A DNA stretch of 64,000 bases from Haliotis asinina (GCF_037392515.1 NC_090283.1:31202249-31266248), one strand, 5' to 3'; shown: positions 34,270 through 46,974, counted from the stretch's first letter. The notes: generated from the sequence alone by a model not told the origin. Translations and numbers: made by a program.

Positions 34270-35864
34270 TGGACTAATTACCACATGACAATGAAACTGA
34301 GCAGATGCTGAGGGAATTAATGTACCATGCGGAACAGAAGAGTGCATCCCCGTCCATCCTCGCCGTCAGTGCGTCTGTATGTCCCTGTGTAATCAATGCA
34401 AGTACCCCATGATGCTGTACGACTATGAAATCGATGTCAGTAGTCTCTGGCTTTGACTGACCATGGTTTTGCATATAAATTATAATTAATATCATTTTCT
34501 AAAATCTAGCGTGGATCATGTTATTGAGATAAAATACTTGCTTTCTTTATGGTATGATTTATGAAACTGGAGATCATTTGTGCGCCCGTATATATGCGTG
34601 TGCGTGTGCGTGTCTGATGGGGGCGGGGAAGGTCGAGGGACAGTATGCGTTTTTTAACAAAAGTCGCTACGTCATGATGTCATGATTGTCGGGTTAATCA
34701 TTGGATTGATCAAAACTCCATTGTGCACACATTCAGCCGCCAGAAAACAAAACAACATTCAAAGAAATAATAATAATAAATCATTTGTTCTTGTGGCGTG
34801 ATTCATTACATAACTGTCAAAACGTGAATTCAGGTAAATGTTAGCGTACGGAGAACAATGTAAATGTTTGTATGAATCAAAGGTTATTGGTAATCAAACA
34901 TGTTCAAACGTGGCTTTTGTTAGAAGCAAACTCTATTTCATTAGAAGGTGACAATAGAATGACATATTGGTAATGGAATCAGATGTGTGAATGTAGACAT
35001 GTACTTTCTATGTTTACGTTAGGCAGTTGAAACGATCAATACCACTTACAATTATTTATGTCTTTTTGTTTCGGAGTGAGTTCCATGCAGAAGGAACCTG
35101 TCAATCAACACACACGCACGTTTCACGACCAGTTGACAGCGGTGCATCTGTATTGTGAAACTTACTAGAGGACTGCATCTGACATGCAATTAACACCAAG
35201 CCTCCTCCCCACACGTCGATTAATGGAGAACTGCCCGGTGATACACGCGAATATACTGTGTCTGTCGAAGGCAGATCAATGGAAATAAATATTTGCTGGC
35301 TTAAGATCGAATTTCACCCAGTTCCTGTCTCTCTGTGCCCGAATTTCCAAAGAATACGAAAGACCCGTTGCTCGCTGACGCAATAGATTATATGTCAAAT
35401 ACAGATTCGTAGCAAATATTTCCCTGTCGTGCCGACACAAAGGCATGTTGTTTGAATATCGATTCGTCTGGATGTGTGGAAACTTAACTATTTAAATTAT
35501 TTTTAAAATTAACTAATTGTGTTGATCAAAATGCGTAACAATTTTGAGAACCGAGGTCACTTCAGCCAGACGACTACCTGATGATCAGATCAGACTGTCT
35601 TTTGGATTTTCTTTGACAAGTTAACGTTTGCGGGAGTGCATATTGGACCGATGTTTGTAACATCAACTTCGTGGAAATCTGAGGATCATTTTTTGTGGTA
35701 AATGTGTGAACATATCTAGCACAAAATACATAAACTACCTGTAGGTGTTGAGCACTACGGTACTGTGGAATAATTCTCATAGGATTTCGTTCGAGGCCAA
35801 AGTGCCCAATTTGGGCAGGGGTGTCATTTAAGCACTGATGTAATACCTGTGGGCGTAGTGTTAC
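34270..35864. other. Gene-free stretch
   Basis: A short GT/GC run (tgcgtgtgcgtgtgcgtgtc) near 34595 and AT-rich unique-looking sequence. No gene or repeat recognised. Confidence 0.4.
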
Positions 35865-35920
35865 GGTTTATAATTTGCCGTGACAAAATGTATAGGAAAT
35901 CCCCTCAGAACCAACAACAT
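35865..35920 (+). repeat. Fragment matching the LINE 5' UTR at 19595
   Basis: tttgccgtgacaaaa followed by tgtataggaaatcccctcag resembles 19608-19650 (tttgccgtgacaaaaagctg, agaaatcccctttgaacc). Only about 50 bp are shared. Confidence 0.5.
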
Positions 35921-36114
35921 ATAACACTGACAAGTCTAAAATATTCAGTAATATGTATTGACCAAAGAGCAAGATACAACGATTCACAATAGAGGTTTCT
36001 AGTACAATGCAATTGAGTCAAATCTACAGTAATGGGTCACAAATATAATGTCTATTCAATAATGTCTTGGTTTTCAGTGAGAGCGAGAACAGTTCTATTA
36101 AATGTTACGCAGCA

Positions 36115-36210
36115 GGCGGTCTCTCCTTGATGTAGGTCAACGTTGGCGAAGAGGCTCATGTTGGCGGTCTCTCCTTGATGTAGGTCAACGTTGGCGAAGA
36201 GGCTCATGTT
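36115..36210. repeat. Perfect 48-bp tandem duplication
   Basis: Two identical 48-bp units (36115-36162, 36163-36210), each containing ggcggtctctccttgatgta and ggtcaacgttggcgaagagg. The absence of mismatches indicates a very recent event. Confidence 0.95.
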
Positions 36211-36339
36211 TAAAACAGTCCAAAACACATACTCATGTGCAGAGGAGAGCCAAATGGGAGGCAACTCTAAAACACTACCTTAAAAGGTACTTAATCATTA
36301 ATGACACAAATTGCAGAAAATACACCCTCGTAACAATAG

Positions 36340-36838
36340 TGATAGGGTAATGAGAGACAAAATAGCCAACCGTAGGATGAGAGACATCCTGTCGATGTAT
36401 TGTCAGGGTAAATTCAGACAACGTAGGTACATGTGAATGTAGTGATAGGGTAAAGCGGGATAATGTAGATACGTGTGATAGTAGGGATAGGGTAAAGCGG
36501 GTGAGTATAGATATCGGTGGGTGCAGTGATCAGGTAAAGAGTGATAATGTGGACACCTGGGAAGCGATAAAACGGTATAATGTGTATGGCTGTGGATGTA
36601 GTGGTAGGGTAAAGCGGAATAATGTAGATACCTGTGGGTGTAGCGATAAGGTAAACCGAGATAATGTAAGTACATGTGGGTGTAGTGGTGAGGTATAACG
36701 AGATGGTGCACATACCTGTGGGTGTAGCTACAGAGTAAAGCGAGATACTGTGGATGCCTGTGAGTGTAGTAATAGGGAGATAATGTGAGTACTTGTTGGT
36801 GTAGTAATATGAGAATGTGATATAATGTAAATACCAGA
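36340..36838. repeat. 42-bp minisatellite, about 12 imperfect copies
   Basis: The unit resembles gtgtagtgatagggtaaagc followed by gagataatgtagatacctgt. 42 is a multiple of three and most copies lack stops on the minus strand, which creates spurious long frames of His/Tyr/Pro-rich repeats. Confidence 0.88.
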
Positions 36839-36893
36839 TGTTATCTTTTTAAATAGAATTTCGTCTATGTCTGTGTAACTCCAGAAAACCCAC

Positions 36894-37024
36894 CTTTGCA
36901 ATTCGAATACCAATCAGTATCTTGCTGGCATCAATATCGTGACAATCAAAGGGCAACATTCGTGTAGAATTTCTTGTGGTTGCAAAATATGTCGGTTTCC
37001 GTTTGAATTCTTCTCTTTGGGTAG
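36894..37024 (-). CDS. Possible exon of an unidentified extracellular protein gene
   Basis: An acceptor-like acatgttcag at 37025 opens a 131-nt frame reading ATQREEFKRKPTYFATTRNS then TRMLPFDCHDIDASKILIGI and RIAK, closed by a good donor (AAAG|gtgggt at 36893). The upstream frame stays open to 37271 with a hydrophobic stretch, so the exon could be longer. Cys spacing and an NST sequon suggest an extracellular domain. I cannot name the family. Confidence 0.35.
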
Positions 37025-37610
37025 CTGAACATGTTGTTTTTTTCAATCCATATAGAAAGTAGAAAACAACGAACGTCAATGCATTGAACAAAGTCAAACG
37101 AGGTATTATTGGAAGACAGATACAAGCCTTCCATGTTAACACCACAAGTATATCTGGAGAGTCACTCGCCGTCCGCGGGTATTGAGTTAGCATGTAAATA
37201 AATAATATTATGCTTTTTGGTTGGAATGTTCTCATGATCGTAAGTCTTAGCAGCTCCTGATCAAGGATCATCCACTCCCCGTCTTGCTGATCGGTGAAGG
37301 ATAAACCAAGTTAATCAACACAAAATGGTACATTACCGTATTTATTACTGATAGAGAAAACAAACGCATGATGTTGTGAGAATGGGAAAGAAAGAAATGA
37401 TATTGTCATCAATTATGTTATTTTGTACCTAGAGCAACATGTCTCCAAAGGATATTCATTTTTTGGATGTATTAACGTACTTCTTGTTGGCATCCAGCCT
37501 TATCCTAGTTACGCCAATTCGGGCAACGTTAAGAAAACGTTTTCTGGTGACAAGCTGTATAATCAAAGAAGGTAGAATCGTTGCTAATTCCAGATACTTT
37601 TGTCTGGATT

Positions 37611-37737
37611 CGGGTTCGAATCCCGGATGGGACTCAACCGAAAAAAGTACTAGAATTTGTACTTTACTAAGAAAGTGAAATCCCAAATATGACATATGTT
37701 GCATTTGACCACTTTCTAAATGGCATCGTGTAATCAT
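37611..37737 (+). mobile_element. Truncated B-box SINE (same family as 48004-48310)
   Basis: Starts inside the polymerase III B box (tcgggttcgaatcccggatg) and matches 48185-48310 nearly perfectly to the common 3' end gcatcgtgtaatca. The head (A box) is missing. tggat occurs on both sides, perhaps a short target duplication. Confidence 0.85.
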
Positions 37738-37739
37738 GG

Positions 37740-39172
37740 ATAAAGTGAATCCAAGGATGACAGGTGTTTAATTCAGTTTGAAAACAAATTAATTGTTTGA
37801 AAAGAAACTTTTCCATGGACGCGAGCAAGAAGCAGGTAATTAGCGAGTCTTTCTGCAACATTTCACGTTCGTGTGTTACATGACAACACTGTTAAATTAC
37901 TATCGTTGCTGTCTGAAACTATATAGGGGACAATATTCTAGAAGAAGAACGAACAGTTTATACTGAGCTGACTGATGACACTTAAAGAACCGATGTGAAA
38001 GAAAAGAACCGATCGACAAAGCTGATAAATGTCATCTCTCGGAAACATTCTTATTTACTTGAACCATATACTAGCGTGTAGCTGTCATGGATGTCCAGAG
38101 TGTTATAGTGGCTTTTTTTCTGAATGTTTGGTTACATTCATCACCAAGAAACATAAATTAAATCAATTGACAGACAATCGATACACAAGTGTGTACTTTT
38201 CATTGATGCATAGTGTGTTACGATGGCTTTGTCTGATTGTTTGGTAATATCAGCAGGAAACATCAAAGAAAACATATTAAAAAAACCGTCGCCGTTACAC
38301 TTCATGACCATATGCCCAGGACATGTGTTCCCTTGTTGCTCTATATGTTGTAGTTTAGTAGTGAAGTCAATATTTTGTAAATCTCAATATCTGTAAAGAA
38401 TTCCAGATTCCGTTGAGACTGACAACATGCATCAGAACATGAAAACGCTTCGTTTTAAAAATGAGTGTTAAATGTTCTATTGTACTAACACCAACAGGAT
38501 CTTTAGTTTTTCTACTTAAAGCTTCCCAACATGGTATGGAGCATGAAATTTATGAATCGTGAACACATTTTAACCCAGTTAGCATGCAGTGTCAAAGTAT
38601 TCGACCGAAATAGCTATGAAACGTGACACTTATGGCATGCGAATGAAAACTCGAAAATGAATATGAAAAGCCTATATCTCTACATGTATACAGAGATTCC
38701 GTGGCTCTAGTTATTACAGATTCATCATAAGGACCAAAGATCTCAAAAGCTGATCTGTCTACCAATAAAATGAGTCTCCATCTTCTGGTAGTTTGGATAT
38801 AAACATAGTGTGTTGGAAAATCAGACGCATATAACGATATTATAATTCTTCTAAATTTGACATAAAACCGAGCGTGAGGTTATCTTAATAACCGCGTTAC
38901 ATACAATACATACTGTGTTGGAAAATCATACACCTCTGGTTAACTTTGATTAACCAATCACAATCCAATCATGGTAGAAGTGTAGTTAAAATTATACAGG
39001 AGTCCAAATTGTAACCAATGTTTTGTATGCACTTTTTACCATGTTCAGCTAGTTCTAGTATGTCTGTATGATGGTGCAATAACACACCGCCCCCAGCTGC
39101 TCGTACATATGCTTTCTGTATGAATATGAGACTATCAAAGAGATAACGATTTAATATTGCAACTGAAATCAC
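37740..39172. other. Gene-free stretch
   Basis: AT-rich, no repeats or genes recognised apart from tgtgttggaaaatca, which occurs twice (near 38810 and 38915). Confidence 0.4.
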
Positions 39173-39295
39173 CTGTCCTCGCAGGTGCACACGTTAAACT
39201 TGACGACGTCCATTCTATAGAGGATCGTGTTCAGACTGTTGCTGTTCAGCTGGTATCCAACGGCTCCTTCGCTCATTGTGTTTGAAGTTAACGGC
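39173..39295 (-). CDS. Possible 123-nt exon of an unidentified gene
   Basis: The acceptor tttgatatcag (AG 39297-39296) and donor GACAG|gtgatt (39172) bound exactly 41 codons' worth of open frame reading PLTSNTMSEGAVGYQLNSNS then LNTILYRMDVVKFNVCTCED, phase 2 at both ends. Local codon quality and the Cys pair look protein-like. It could belong with the candidate exons at 36.9, 41.3 and 44.4 kb, but the intron phases do not all chain. Confidence 0.4.
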
Positions 39296-39375
39296 CTGAT
39301 ATCAAATAAAATACACCCTAACACAGATGAACACTTTGCATGAAGCGCTAATGAAAGTAGTCCCTTCCGAGCCAA

Positions 39376-40997
39376 ATCGACATATTGCTGTTTTTCGTGA
39401 ACCTTTTCAGTTGTTCTAGTTTATTAACGTTAATTTGTTCAGATCCAAGATTTGTATCGAACTGGATTCTTCAATTCCAGTTGTCAAGACTGATGTGAGT
39501 TTGTTTAAGTTACCCTATATAGTCTTCTGTCATATCAGCTCTGTCATCTTTCCACATAAACATATTTACTAGAGTGGTTTAACGTAATTTACAACATATA
39601 CAATCAGCGATAATTATTTCCAAAATATATTCGCCTGTTCAATGAATGAATTAATTACAATTTTCTGGTGTACAATATGTAATTGATGTGCAAGTAAAAT
39701 AGATATTTGTTATAGATTTATTTGCCCTCATCGAGTGATCCGTGAGAGAAATACATAATATTATTGAATTCTATAAGTGATGGAGTTTCTTGACACGGGC
39801 AGCTGTATATTTAGAAACAGTGTTGATATGTGTTATGTCATTGTGCATTTGTTCCGATAAGAGCGTGATATCATGTAAAAAGAATATTGTGAGTCATGCG
39901 TTTTACGACACTCGCCTCTAACATGACACACTGAGTTCCAGATTGATTTAAGTTTGCATTTTATTACCTAGTAGACCACTACAGTATACAAGTAAACTGA
40001 CATCATTAACTTCAATCACCAGTAAGACGGGTATTTAGTACATCGTTCACACTCAAGTAGGTACGCACAAAAGTGAAGGCTCTATATGTTTTTCAAGTCT
40101 AATCATAAATCTTTTTTTTCAAAAGTATATCCGTCAGTCATGACATTGTTCCGACCTTTGTGACACCCCACGTTCCCCGTACATTAAGCTGTGGTTTTGT
40201 ATACCTGTAATACTGAACAAATGGACGTTAAACCTCACTCAAATCTATCGTGACACTGCTTCTGTTCAGGTTCCCGTGAAAAACGAAACAGTCTCTTAAG
40301 TGTTTAAATGTATCTTGATATACAAGTGTCGAACTATGTTGTTTCTTGAAGTCATGAATTGACGTACATTTTGAGATTACGTTCAAAGTGTACACTGAAT
40401 CACCAACTTCTTGTTCTCCCCAACTTCTATCTGCCGTCTACATGGAGACGTGGAAATTCATACCATCAACTTCCTGTCCCCTCTTGAAAAGAGACACATC
40501 CTATCAAGTATTATTAACCACCTCGTAATAAAGAGGTTGTTATCCATAAAGTTTGTCAGTCTTGAAGTAGTGCTTAGTATGAAATGTACAAATCTGGACT
40601 GATACCGAGTGGTATCACTGCAATCTAATATACCACATATTTTTCAATTCTAGTGTCACTTACTGTGTATCAGCTGATTATGTCAAACATTTTCGCCACA
40701 CAAATGTGTACAACACACGACAGAACCCCTCACGTTGTTATTAAAACCCAATGTAGAATCTTTGCCAATTACAAAATTTAATGTAACACAAACATACATC
40801 AAAGACAGGAGTATACTGTTGTGATAGGCAATAAAAGCTAACTTGCTGCGTTAACAATCATAGTCCCTTGAATTACGGAAGTTATGTCATGCAACTTACG
40901 TGTGTCGTTTTGCAAGTGATATGTTTCAGGAACTGGAGTGTGTGTGTATATGTGTGCCTTCTCTTCTCTGGTCGTCCTTGTAAACGCTGATATGTAG
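39376..40997. other. Gene-free stretch
   Basis: No recognisable gene. The segment 40509-40545 (cgtaataaagaggttg, ttatccataaag) faintly resembles one arm of the hairpin at 58.1 kb. Confidence 0.35.
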
Positions 40998-41074
40998 TTA
41001 ACTCATGCACAGAAATGTCTCAAAATAGATGATGTCGTTTCCGGTAGAATTGTGACATGCTATTGTCGGCCATT

Positions 41075-41115
41075 GACAAGAGCCGGAGCAGAGTAGAGCA
41101 GAGTAGAGCAGAGTA
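41075..41115. repeat. Short tandem repeat, unit agagcagagt
   Basis: About four copies of a 10-bp unit (agagcagagtagagcagagt) with one base variation. It interrupts the downstream part of the candidate exon at 41.2-41.36 kb on the minus strand. Confidence 0.85.
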
Positions 41116-41189
41116 AAGCAGAGCAAACAAGACAGAAATGTAACTGGCGTCCCGTTGTCGATTGTAATAGGCTCTGCTGTTTGAAGAGA

Positions 41190-41360
41190 ACCATGACCTA
41201 TATTTGTTGATTCATTCACAGGGACCGTATATATTACAACTTTGATTTCAAAATTCACATTGGAATACTGACATCGCATCGTAAACATTACAAATCCTTC
41301 AGCTTTAATCTTTCTCAGGGAAACTCTCACAGCATTATGATACGCAGGTAGTCCACGTAG
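41190..41360 (-). CDS. Possible exon of an unidentified extracellular protein gene
   Basis: After a possible acceptor (atgtaacag, AG 41362-41361) the frame reads LRGLPAYHNAVRVSLRKIKA then EGFVMFTMRCQYSNVNFEIK and VVIYTVPVNESTN, resembling a beta-rich extracellular domain with an NES sequon. No convincing donor was found, so the 3' limit is arbitrary. A pseudo-exon is possible. Confidence 0.28.
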
Positions 41361-42023
41361 CTGTTACATATGCCTGTCGTGTGTAGCGGAAATGTCAAAG
41401 ATGAAATTCCAAAGAAGGGATTTCTAATCAAGTATTCTTGCAGCTGGATTCCACATCAATGACAATCATAGTACTTAAAGCAGATACGTCTTCAGGGTGT
41501 CACTCTTAAAAGCAGTTGTTGTACGCCGTACGATATCAAATAAAATTTATTTCTGAGATTATTTTCAACCTTTCCATGTTGTGACAGGTCGAGGACAGTG
41601 AAACAGGCAGGTGCTCGCATTTTGTACAGTGATATGGAACACTTGGGTTTCTTAAACAGTCAGATTCGTAATACGGACATTGCCATGTGTCAAGATGCCG
41701 CTCCCATGTCGCAACATACGAAGGGGGAAGGGCTGAATAAGTGTATTTTAGCATAGACAGATTCGAAGGAATAATTTCTTATTTGCTCTGAAGAAATGAA
41801 CATTAGCATATTCTAGAAGGTAGGAATTAAGCCGTTCTCGTATTTCAAAACATAGCTTGGTGTAAACATATTTTTTCACAACGTGAAAGAGATTGGGGAC
41901 AAGTTCTTTCAACTTAGAAAACCCCTCTCCAAAGATATTTACAATTGCATCACAAAAATATTAGAAACAGTAATATTGAAGGATAACAGAGGGAAATGTT
42001 ATAATACAAAAGGCGTATAGAGA

Positions 42024-42300
42024 AAAGTGAGTGAGTGAGTGAGTTTAGTTTTACGCCGCACTCAGCAATATTACAGCTATATGGCGGCGGTCTGTAAATA
42101 ATCGAGTCTGGACCAGACAATCCAGTGATCAACAACATGAGCATCGATCTGCGCAATTGGGAACCGATGACATGTGTCAACCAAGTCAGCGAGCCTGACC
42201 ACCCGATCCCGTTAGTCGCCTCTTACGACAAGCTGAGTCGCCTTTTATGGCAAGTATGGGTTGCTGAAGGCCTATTCAACCCCGGGACCTTCACGGGTCG
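42024..42300 (-). mobile_element. Abalone-type SINE, family 2, well preserved
   Basis: On the plus strand it starts GTGAGTGAGTGAGTTTAG and runs through ttttacgccgcactcagc, tatggcggcggtctgtaaat, ccagacaatccagtgatc, cgatctgcgcaattgggaac and agtcgcctcttacgacaagc to gggaccttcacgggtc. The element itself reads on the minus strand and ends in the ACTC repeat. It is much better preserved than the copies at 31.2 and 34.1 kb. Confidence 0.92.
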
Positions 42301-44168
42301 TATAGAGAAAAGACTACTAGAACACAAACATAAGGAGTCCTTCCATAAGAGTTACCTTTGTGATAAACTGTCAGAGTAAGAGTAACAGACCCAATACAAG
42401 GCATTTAGAATTGATTTGGGCATGGGGCAATAATGGTAGATATTTAACAGAATCGGATTCAATACACGGATTCAATGTCTGAGAGACGTACGCAAACACT
42501 GATCCTGCGGGTCGTGGACATTCCTCTCTTTATCTCAGTCTTATGTTACGAATATGATAAAGAAGGGTTTTCTCTTTTCTTTTTCAGTGGAGCTTAAAGA
42601 AAATGTGTAGGGTACACTGTTCGATCTAATTGTGTTACAGTTTGGGTATATGGTCAGGTACACCAGTCTTCATACTTGGAACAGTATATTCTGTCATACC
42701 ATACTATGTGAAAATGCTCCTCAACCATATAATACATCATCCTAAATATACACATGGAGACGTTTTTCACAACATCTCTAAACGGAACCTCCATAGTAAC
42801 CTCTATTCACATTCATATCAAAATTGTCTTGTTTTGTATGAGTATTTTAAACCTTCAAGTCCACCATATACTGATCTTAGATATACACGTGGTACGATTT
42901 GAAAACTGCGTGTGCCACATGCAAAAACATAGGCAAATATAGAGTAACAGTAAACTGTTATGAAAGCACCACAGCTTCGAAAATATATTAATTCCGTTAT
43001 TGGTGGGAACATATGGGACATTTTAGTGAGGGATATTGCAAGAATGTTGTTATGTGTCCACTATCTGCAGACTGGCTACAAACCAAACGCAAACTAATCC
43101 TAGTAAGACCATCAATGTTGCCGTGGGATCTATGATTGCCAACAACTCCATGGGGTGATACAGAGCTTACAAAATCACTATACATGTATTTCGGAATCTG
43201 TTCATGTTATGCGGCATCCAGATCGTCGTTTGGTCAACAGAATGGTTCGAAATTGCCTAAAATAGGCCAGAATGTAGAGCCAGACGATCTACCAATTGTC
43301 TGTTGTTATCCATGAACATATATCAGTTTGTTCTCAAGCTCAACATTACTGAACTTAAGAACATAGGGAAGGGTCGATTTTTTTAGTTAGGTCGAGCTCG
43401 TCTTTGTCGTCGAAGGAGAATATCTTGGAACTGGGGTTCACTGACGTGTGGTGGTGATGCTTATATGACTGTAAACGTGACATAGTGACTACTAGACACA
43501 ATCTGAATGGACAAGGGCATAACTGACATCCTAGTCAGGGTCGTGACACCACGAGAAAGCAATGGCCACGTCCCGTTTATAATTTCTTACCTTACAAGGT
43601 GGTAACAATTGACCTAAAGCAGCACTGAAGGAAGAACGGAACGCCGCCCCTCAACGTCAAAAGTCTGATGGGGTCAACAAGGATCGGTGTCAGGGATGTT
43701 ATTGCCGTTGGTGGAGGTTGCCACCGACATTGGCTTTGTGATTATTGATACTCATTTGGTTTCTGCAGGCTTGTATGCAACAATCTTGCACATGATCGCT
43801 ATTATTAACGTCAGACGCCCATGGTTAACAGCAAAGAATCAATTTGGTGCCATATCTATGTGTCTTACAGTTTGCTCGATGTTTTAGCGTTTCGGCTTGC
43901 TGTTTAATTATTCCTTGTGGATCAAGTTTTCTTTCAATAGAAAGTTAAACTGAGGCTTAAATGGGGTCCGTTCGCAGTGATTAATGATGAAAAGCATGGG
44001 GTGCCGCGATACTTTTTGCCGTGAGTATATATTACACAACATCACCCTGAGGGTTCTTCCATGCAATGCATTGCACTCATCTTTGGTCTTGTAACTAAAT
44101 AATAGGAGAAAGTTAATCACTTGTTGTAAATACTGTCTGTCCAACAAAATATCATCTCATCACAAAAA
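42301..44168. other. No gene recognised
   Basis: 43200-43870 contains moderately GC-rich sequence (for example gatccagatcgtcg-like and gtcgtgacaccacgag motifs) that may be an old DNA transposon, but I find no transposase motif or inverted ends. Confidence 0.35.
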
Positions 44169-44411
44169 CTAACGGGGAAATGGAAACGATTCCACATTCA
44201 AGTCAACTCCCTGTTTTATATCACATCCAAGTAAAAATGTTTTGATTGAAGAGCTGTCATTGAGAGAGGTTTTGTTTTGTCCGCAGGCTAAATTCGTGTG
44301 CCGATCTTTTCGCAATACAGATAGACACACGTAAAAAGGGTTTTGGTACACCATAGTGTGATTCATTTTAAACCGGAGAGCTCCACATAACCTGTCGCCA
44401 CCCGAGGGTGT
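44169..44411 (-). CDS. Possible exon of an unidentified cysteine-containing extracellular protein
   Basis: A strong acceptor (gactttttcacctttaag, AG 44413-44412) opens a phase-0 frame: TPSGGDRLCGALRFKMNHTM, VYQNPFYVCLSVLRKDRHTN, LACGQNKTSLNDSSSIKTFL, LGCDIKQGVDLNV, then a stop at 44169. Four Cys and three sequons (NHT, NKT, NDS) suggest a secreted domain. An internal donor before the stop is not obvious, so it may be a terminal exon or a relic. Confidence 0.33.
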   Translation of the reverse strand, partial: TPSGGDRLCGALRFKMNHTMVYQNPFYVCLSVLRKDRHTNLACGQNKTSLNDSSSIKTFLLGCDIKQGVDLNVESFPFPR

Positions 44412-44522
44412 CTTAAAGGTGAAAAAGTCCAACAAATCTACAAAGTTAGGTGAAACTAAACACCACAAGAGCAGTTCCTGTGGATGATGTACAGATCCAT
44501 TGTTATGAAGAACATTCGCCAA

Positions 44523-46970
44523 TTACTGTCAAATATTTGTGGCGTGTATAGAAGTAGACATGTGACAGAGACAACGTTTCAAAGTCTAAATTAAAATCAT
44601 ACATTGCATGCAGGAAGTATTGGCACAGTGAGGTTCAAGATGTTTTGGCTACGTTTACGTTTGACAGAGAACTGTCATATTTGCTGGGTCATGCATATTT
44701 TGTCCGTATTTGTTACAAACATGTCCATTTATGTGGTTCATGATGATTTTTGATGATATGAGGGACATTTGTATTTACACTAAGAAACAATGCAGTCTAC
44801 TGAATGGTACGTCCAGCTTCATGAGGGAGAAGAGTAAGAATTGTCCTCCAAGTTTTTTCACCTCATGCATCAATATGATATAGCTAAGTTGGTACCTGTG
44901 ACTAAATATTATTATTCATTAAAGTTTTCACGTAGTGTATTTGTTTCAGGCGTGCCTGTGTACACACCGACCGTATGTGTCATCGTTAAAACCTGACTAT
45001 ACATCGTTAAAACCTGACTATATGTTACAGTTGAATAGTGAACAAGATTATAATTGTGTTTCTTAGAAGGGGACTGAAAATTCTGCAATGATGGTGTGTG
45101 AACAAGGAGTACTTATTTCAGTCGGACTATTATGTTCGAACCTTACCGATGGTCAAAAGTGCTTTTAAAGATTTGGGATCGTAGCCAAAATGGGAGACAA
45201 CTCTTCAGTCAGCGAATGATGCCTATGCAACAATGATAGCAGTTACTGCTCTTTATCTGACCCTCCCATGGTTTTATCATCGAGATACTATTAATCTCTC
45301 TGCAAGGCAAGGTTATAAGTACGAACTTCAAATGTCCATAGACTGTACGTAATGCTAAAACCTTTAACAGTTATCAGTTTTAACAGATATAATGTGGTTA
45401 ATACGGAATGGACTGAATGTTGAAGAGTTCCCACAGATTTCATTTGTATACTGCTTGGCATCGTATTCATTAATGACACACCAGAATCCATGTGTGTGTG
45501 TATTTCTTATGGCACTCATGTGGCTAGAGCTCAGGTTGCAAAAACTACAAAAGAATGTCAGCCTTCTACAATAATTGATATCCCGTGATGGATATCCATG
45601 TATGACCAAAGAACTGAATTTTATCAATGTCCTTGCTATAGCTTGTCAGGCTACATGTGAGTTATTGCTTTAACAAAGTATGCCTGCTTTTTAGAACTAT
45701 TTAATATTCATGAAACTATCACTCTCCCCATACACATGTTTGTGTTTACTTTCAAATCAATCAGTCTCTCTTGGGCAACAAACTAACACTCGACGTCTTA
45801 TGCAATCAATCTGTGAGCGAACGTGGTTATTCTACAGTTCATATTCTCATGACCTTCACTGGCTTCCATTTCATATGTATCTTTCCTCGGCCGACTGGTA
45901 AATGTATTTCTCAGTGATTATATCTGTGAAATTGTCTACAAGCTTCCTCACACAGGGAACCCATTTTACTGAATTCAACCTCTCTTGGGGCATATCTTTT
46001 TGAAGTCAGAACAAAATACCAGTTTGTGGACAATGATATATATGTTAACTTTATTATAGTTTGACTTGAATCAGATATCATAGATAATATAGGCGTTAAG
46101 CCTCAACTTGAACTGTAAAACAATTCAAAAGTTGGTTTTCCTTCACATCTATGATAAGGACAATTACAGCCACAACACAAAGACCTTTCCTCGTGCCTGC
46201 GTATACACATATCCCAATCTTGACAACACAAGGCGCACTCTTTGAATACGGAGCCATCTTGCCTCACTGTTCAAAGCATTGCGTCGAGCTCATCCTAGTT
46301 AATATATATGGTTCTGTATCAATCCACATTTATGCTACTCGCCATACTACCCGTAACAGCTTAAACATGTTTTTTCGGTATCGCCAATGTGATCCGAAGT
46401 ATATTCCCTCTTTCTTTGTCGAGACAAAGTGAAACAAAAATCTTGACGCCCAAAGCCGATGGCCACTAAAATAATGTAGAATTCAAGCTAATATGCGTCA
46501 TACAAATCACCAATCAACATGTTTCAGAAATGTCAATTTTGCTATTGAATGCTTCACGTTACGAAAAAGATGACACACAAATAGACGAAGGAATCAAAGA
46601 GTTAACGTATTGGTGATTGGGTGGCTGGCTGGATGTATCATGCATGAAAGCACACACACTTATACTGAACGCAGTACTTAAGCAAACATGCCAATTAACC
46701 ACGGTGATACGGGACGCTATCGCAAATCATCGCAATTCACCGTGCAGAATTGCGTCCACACAGATGCAAGTCACCGTTATGCCTGTTGTTTAAGGGACTG
46801 TGACACCAGTCCATAGGTGTCATGGTCTGAGACCTGCATCACGTGGGCCTTTCCCTCACATGAAACTGACAAGCGGAGATATGACTGGATTACTGAGGTT
46901 TTGAACCAAATTCATTCACTTCCTCATCTCACCTCACGCATCCAAACACTGCCAAATAACAACAGTCACA
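44523..46970. other. Gene-free stretch
   Basis: Includes a small tandem duplication (tacatcgttaaaacctgact twice at 44990-45020). No genes or mobile elements recognised. Confidence 0.4.
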
Positions 46971-46974
46971 GTCA

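Noticed and set aside
36403-36713. His/Tyr/Pro-rich repeat proteins on the minus strand
   Set aside because: They are translations of the 42-bp minisatellite, whose length is a multiple of three; two frames are open at once and no start or splice support exists.
42125-42379. 84-codon protein
   Set aside because: It is the antisense reading of a family-2 SINE.
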